A DNA stretch of 64,000 bases, taken from assembly GCA_022828595.1 (NCBI GenBank), contig JAKGHH010000003.1, positions 655,488 to 719,487 of the forward strand, written 5' to 3'. The notes below the pieces were generated by a model. It saw only the letters and a program-made list of their open reading frames with translations. It searched no databases and was not told the origin of the DNA. A program made the position numbers and the translations under genes. Below are positions 59,381 to 64,000 of the stretch, piece after piece (position 1 is the stretch's first letter; the number at the start of each line of letters is the position of its first letter). Origin of the DNA: Nelumbo lutea. Lineage: Eukaryota; Streptophyta; Magnoliopsida; Proteales; Nelumbonaceae.

Positions 59381-61373
59381 ATGGCCTCCTCCAGCAACAC
59401 TGGACGTGGCACGGAGACAAACGCCACCGGGGAGCAACTTCAAGTCCCCGTAGTGTGCGTTGGACAGTTCACCATCCCCCTTTCGGCGGATGGGATCCCC
59501 ATCCTGAACGCGCCACAAGCAGTGGCACCCGTAAACCCTCCTACCACAAGCATCCCCTTTCCTCTCCCCATTGAGACAACCTTCACTAAACCAACTGCCG
59601 TCCCCCTGGCAGCTAGCCAAAACCGGTTGGAGGACCTGATGTAGTGCATGCGGGCAATAAAAGCCCAAATGCAACAGTTCCAGCAACACCAGCTTCACCA
59701 GCACCAAGTGCTGCACAACATCTCCCAGTATCACTATCAGCAGCAGTTCCCCCAACTGCCACTGAACCAACCACTACTTCCGCCACGCCACCCCGCTTCG
59801 AGGCCGGTCAAGGCCTCCCCGCAAAATGGGCGCCCCCACCAGGCGAAGGCCTCCTAGCCCCAGAACCACCCCAATAGCCAGGCCTCGTCCCCAGGCCGAA
59901 GAGAGAAGAATGTCATCCCCGCCTCGCAACCCGCAGACGGGTCGGGAACCTCGCCCGCGAGGTCGGCACCAAGGCGCTCCAAGCCCGAGCTCCTGCTCAC
60001 CGAAAACCGATTCAGCGCCCTGGCGGCAGACTACCAGCATCCCGGGCCCATTGAGCTCGATAACACGGAGGCCAGCAGCGCCAGCACAAGGCCCGCTCAA
60101 CGGCGAAGTCGCCGAACCGCCACCCGCGCCTTGTCGGAATTCAGAGGCAAAGACACGAGCTCGGACGAGGTAGGGGCTGCCCCGGTTCTCTCAGTTCCTT
60201 CCCCCCTCGCATCGGAACTCCTGGCGGTCCCCTTACCCAGAGACTTCAAACTCCCACCTCTGGACAAGTACGACGGGTCCTTCGACCCCAACGACCACGT
60301 TGACGCCTTTCAGTCCCAAATGCACCTCGCCAGGGCCAGCGAATCGTGCATGTGCGTGGCCTTTACCACCACCCTCAGGGGGGTAGCCCGCACTTGGTAC
60401 AGGAACCTGGCCCCCGGGTCGATAAAGTGCTGGGCCCAGTTCGTGCAGGTTTTCACTGCACACTTCATCACCGGCCAACGGTGCCCCATAACAGAGGAAA
60501 GCATCTTCGGAGTAGTCCAAAGAGAAGGAGAATCCATTCGGACTACATCAAGCGATTCAGCGAAGCATGCCTGCAGATACCGCGATTGGACCCCGCAGTG
60601 CAGCTCGCGGCGGCCAAAAGAGGGGTGACGCACAAAGAATTCAAATGGCACATGGTGGCCAACCAGCCCGCGACCATGGCCGAATTCCTCAAACTCGCGG
60701 ATAAGTTCATGATGACAAAGGAAGAAATCAACCAACGAACCGAAGGCGGGAACGAGAAAAGAAAGAGAGAAGGCGAGCTCTCCAACCCGGTGAATAGAAA
60801 AAACCCGACCCAGGAGCCAAAGCCGAACCAGTCCTTCCGGGCCCCCCTAGCAGTTCGAACGGACTACACGCCGTTAAACACGAGCGGACAGAGATCTTAA
60901 TGACGATCAAAGACGCTCCGTACGTTAAGTGGCCACCTCGCCTAAAGGGAAATCCGAACGAAAGAAACAAGAATTTGTATTGTAGTTTCCATAGAAACCA
61001 TGGTCATAGCACCGAACGGTGTAATAACCTCTGGGACGAGATAGAGGGACTCATCCGTCGCGGATACTTGAGAAACTTTGTACAGCACAACAATAACAAT
61101 AAAGCAGGTCGGCAAGGGGAGCACGAAAAGGATGCCCCCGAGTCTAGCAACAAACCTGCCGAACCGTTGCAGAAGCATCCTCTGGAAGAAAGGCCAGTTC
61201 GGGGAACCATCCATGTAATAGTGGGAGGTTCGGTGCCGAGTGTACCTCGGCAGCAGTCTGGACTTCAGTTCGCGAAGCGGCCCTCGAAGAACGGAACCCC
61301 TGAAGAGACCAAAGAACGAAGAACCAATCTTTTTCACGGAGGACGACGCGAGAGGAGTCCACTACCCCCATGA
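59381..61373 (+). pseudogene. Gypsy gag polyprotein, interrupted
   Basis: Starts MASSSNTGRGTETNATG. In-frame TAG at 59642-59644, after which the same frame continues as a Gln-rich stretch (FQQHQLHQHQVLHN). The conserved gag core is at 60131-60530: KLPPLDKYDGSFDPNDHVDA, FTTTLRGVARTWYRNL, FVQVFTAHFI and FGVVQREGESIR. It shifts frame near 60538 to continue DYIKRFSEACLQIPRLDPAV and MVANQPATMAEFLKLADKFM, and shifts again before 60885 to RTEILMTIKDAPYVKWPPRL and a Cys-His knuckle-like YCSFHRNHGHSTERCNNL. Gag packages the RNA into particles. Confidence 0.8.
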
Positions 61374-61680
61374 TGACGCGCTTGTCATTAAACTAAGGAT
61401 CAGGGACTTTGAGGTCAGGCGCGTACTCGTAGATTCGGGCAGCTCAGCGGACATCCTCTTCAAATCAGCATTTGACCAGCTGCAGTTACAGAGGAGGGAG
61501 CTGAAGCCCGCGAACACTCCCTGGTGGGTTTCAGCGGAGAGGAAGTTAGGCCCCTCGGAAAAGTAACTGTCCCTGTGGAAGTCGGCACATGGCCTTGTGC
61601 GGTCAGACTCAACCATGATTTCCTGGTAGTCGTGACCCCTCCCCATACAATGCCATAATAGGGCGGCCGATCACGTATAT
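61355..61680 (+). pseudogene. Gypsy aspartic protease region
   Basis: DDALVIKLRIRDFEVRRVLV followed by DSGSSADILF, the retropepsin catalytic D-S-G motif. Frame breaks after about 61560; expected downstream sequence (VTVPVEVGTWPCAVRLNHDF) is seen in another frame to about 61660. Confidence 0.75.
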
Positions 61681-61967
61681 CCTACGGGCGGCGGTCTCCA
61701 CCTACTATTTGGCCATGAAGTTCCCTACGGACTTCGGTATAGGGGTAGTGCAGGGCGACCAGCTCGAGTCCCGCAAGTGCTACGTTGCCGCCCTGAAGGG
61801 AAAAAACCAAGGCGGCCGACGACCTCAAACTGGAGCGGCCTGCGGAGCAAGGTGAGGAGCGAGCTTCGCCCACAGAGGAAACAATCGCAATCCCAACTTC
61901 AGCTACGGACCCAGCTCGCACACTAAGCATCGGAGCTTCCATCGAAGACCCCCTACGAGCCGAACTA

Positions 61968-63056
61968 GTGAGTTTTTTACTTCAAAATTTAGATATTTTT
62001 GCCAGGTCCACGACCGACATGCCCAGCATTAGCCCTGGACTAATAACTCACAAACTTAATACTGACCCTGTAGTCAGACCCGTTAGACAGAAGAAACGCA
62101 ACTTAGCCCCAGAACGCTGGAGAGTGGTCGACGAGGAGGTCGAGAAGCTCCTCACAGCAAACTTCATAAGGGAAGTCCATTATCCGAGTTGGGTGGCCAA
62201 CCCGGTGTTGGTAAAAAAGGCAAGCGGCAAGTGGCGCATGTGCGTCGACTATACCGACCTGAACCGAGCTTGCCCGAAAGACTGCTTCCCCCTCCCCAGA
62301 ATTGACCGCCTAGTCGATGCGACCTCGGGAAACGAGTTGCTAAGCTTCCTGGACGCCTACTCGCGCTACAACCAAGTTAGGATGGACCCATCCGATGAGG
62401 AAAAAACCAGCTTCATAACCGAGTTCAGCCTGTATTGCTACAAGTAATGCCCTTCGGACTAAAAAATGCCGGAGCGACTTACCAAAGACTTGTAAGAAGC
62501 TATTTGGGCCCCTGATTGGTACGAAGAGAGAGTGCTATGTAGACGACATGGTCGTCAAGACTCAGTTTTCACAAGAGTTAATACAAGACATAGTTTCTGT
62601 TTTCCAAATCCTGCGTCTGTTTAGCATGAAGTTGAACCCCAACAAGTGTGTCTTCGGTCGCGCTCGGGCAAGTTCCTAGGCTACATTGTCAATCGACGCG
62701 GTATTGAGGCCAACCTGGACAAGATAAAAGCCATTGTAGATATGAAACCACCGCGGACAGTAAAAGAGGTTCAGAGGTTAAACGGCCGCATAGCCGCTCT
62801 AAGCCGCTTCTTGTCTAAGTCAGTAGACCGCTGCCTACCCTTCTTCAAGGCAGTCAAAGGCAAAGGGTTCGAGTCGACCCAGGACTGCCAGTTCGCGTTT
62901 GACAAACTAAAAGTTTACCTCGCTAGTGTGCCAACCTTAGCCCGGCCCGAGGTGGGTGAGGTCTTAGAACTGTACCTCTCGGCGAGCGACGAGGCGGTCA
63001 GTTCGGTACTGATAAAAAGAAACAGACCGGGTCCAACGACCCATCTATTATGTTAG
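61968..63056 (+). pseudogene. Gypsy reverse transcriptase and connected RNase H
   Basis: RT starts before 61968 and reads KKRNLAPERWRVVDEEVEKL, FIREVHYPSWVANPVLVKKA, WRMCVDYTDLNRACPKDCFP and LLSFLDAYSRYNQVRM. After a frameshift near 62447, MPFGLKNAGATYQRL and the catalytic YVDDMVVKT follow (62450-62575), then LGYIVNRRGIEANLDKIKAI and LNGRIAALSRFLSKSVDRCL in a further frame. The RNase H start has LELYLSASDEAVSSVLI and breaks near 63050. Confidence 0.85.
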
Positions 63057-63236
63057 TAAAATTTTGCAGGGAGCAGAGGCAAAGGTACCCGGAGATAGAA
63101 AAACTAGCATACGCCCTAGTAATAGTAGCTCGGAAACTTCCACCCATACTTCCAGGCTCACACCGTCATTGTCCTGATTGACAAACCTCTTAGACAAGTT
63201 TTACTCAAACGCAGAGGTCTCCGGTCGACTGACAAA

Positions 63237-63854
63237 ATGGGCCATCGAACTCAGCGAGTACGACTCCACTACAAACCGAGAACCGCTATCAAGGCCCAAG
63301 CTTTGGCAGATTTTATCGCCAAGTGCACTTTCAGGCCACGAAGCCCCACAGGTCGAGCCCGAGGTCCCCAGTTCAGCGAACTGGGAGCTCCTGAGCCCAT
63401 AGAGTCTGAACCCGGTGAAGTAGCAGCCAGTGTGGCATCTCTCCTGGTTAGGCGAAGCGCGAACTGGGATGACGAGCCCTGGATCCTTCACGTGGACGGT
63501 TCCTCGAACCGGCAAGGCAGCGGAGCTGAAATAGTCTTGTGCGGCCCGGGCGGCACAAAATTAGAACACGCACTATGCTTTGAGTTCGCGTCATCCAACA
63601 ACGAGGCATAATACGAAGCAGTTGATCGTCGGGCTGGACAAGCGCGAAAGGTAAAGGCAAAACACTTGGTCATTTGCAGCGATTCTCAGCTCGTGGTAAA
63701 CCAAGTTATCGGCGAATACAAAGCACACGATCTCTCCATGATCGCATATTTGACCAAAAGTAAAAGAAGCCCTGCTCAACTTCCGGTCACACATCATCAG
63801 GCAAATCCCGCGGTCAAGAAAACACTGAGGCAGACGCCTCTGTCCGGCGGTTAG
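63237..63854 (+). pseudogene. Second (plant/archaeal-type) RNase H of Tat-like element
   Basis: WILHVDGSSNRQGSGAEIVL gives the first catalytic Asp, FEFASSNNEA with a following stop then YEAVD the Glu, and LVICSDSQLVVNQVIGEY the second Asp. The linker before it includes QALADFIAKCTF. An in-frame stop at 63609 and a later frameshift disable it. Integrase would follow beyond the window. Confidence 0.75.
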
Positions 63855-64000
63855 CTCAGTATGCGAGTCACAACAATATGAGAACTGTGTAACTTAGAGG
63901 TCTTTGACGTCAGCCGTAGTATTCTCGGGGGGACTCAGAAAGGAGGTCGCTCGCGTCTTAAGATAGCAGAAGCCGAGCTAGATCGATCCACTCGCGAGCT

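Larger units (their letters stand above)
58447..64000 (+). mobile_element. Ty3/gypsy Tat-like retrotransposon, 5' part
   Basis: 5' LTR, primer site, then gag, protease, reverse transcriptase, RNase H and a second plant-type RNase H in order, cut by the window end before integrase. A second RNase H after the RT-RNase H is the mark of the Tat lineage. Several frameshifts and an in-frame TAG interrupt the ORFs, so this copy is probably defective unless the assembly is noisy. Confidence 0.85.

Overview
The window is nuclear DNA of a flowering plant: it holds intron-rich genes for casein kinase 2 beta, a DUF247 protein and plastid-type acetyl-CoA synthetase, in a sea of nested LTR retrotransposons, LINEs, hAT/Mutator-type miniature elements and solo LTRs. 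Introns of 6-9 kb stuffed with repeats suggest a medium or large dicot-like genome; the species cannot be told from the sequence. Layout: 1-1310 decayed gypsy-type ORF; 1311-2480 AT-rich repeat; 2484-7120 a foldback miniature element split by a complete 4.1-kb non-autonomous LTR retrotransposon (2830-6916, 5-bp target duplication ATATG); 7128-11568 a long-TIR Mutator-like element carrying a CT-rich minisatellite and split by a 2.8-kb solo LTR (7362-10180). Next comes the CK2 beta gene (12105-26559, +, five coding exons), whose first intron holds a LINE plus a hAT miniature element and whose 8.96-kb last intron holds an antisense copia element flanked by 460-bp direct repeats. The DUF247 gene (29209-30733, -) has two exons. 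From 32.3 to 37.2 kb there is another stack of nested inverted-repeat elements, including a second copy of the minisatellite Mutator-like element (34177-35370) and a broken carboxylesterase fragment. The acetyl-CoA synthetase gene (37724-52629, -) can be read through 18 coding exons with every splice phase matching; one intron uses a GC donor, and its 6.4-kb last intron contains LINE 3' ends with hAT-type insertions. After about 2.5 kb of unclassified sequence comes a 3.1-kb palindromic element (55165-58275) with a 557-bp perfect-looking internal tandem duplication. The right end (58447-64000) is the 5' part of a Tat-like Ty3/gypsy retrotransposon with gag, protease, reverse transcriptase and two RNase H regions, all interrupted by frameshifts. 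The three genes are unrelated housekeeping or plant-specific genes and form no operon or pathway unit. The most interesting content is in the repeats: the non-autonomous LTR element on the left and the gypsy element on the right share LTR ends, primer binding site, TATA context and a 40-bp tandem repeat in the U3 part, which suggests a parasite/helper pair; and two Mutator-like copies carry the same internal minisatellite, one of them giving the empty site for the solo LTR in the other.
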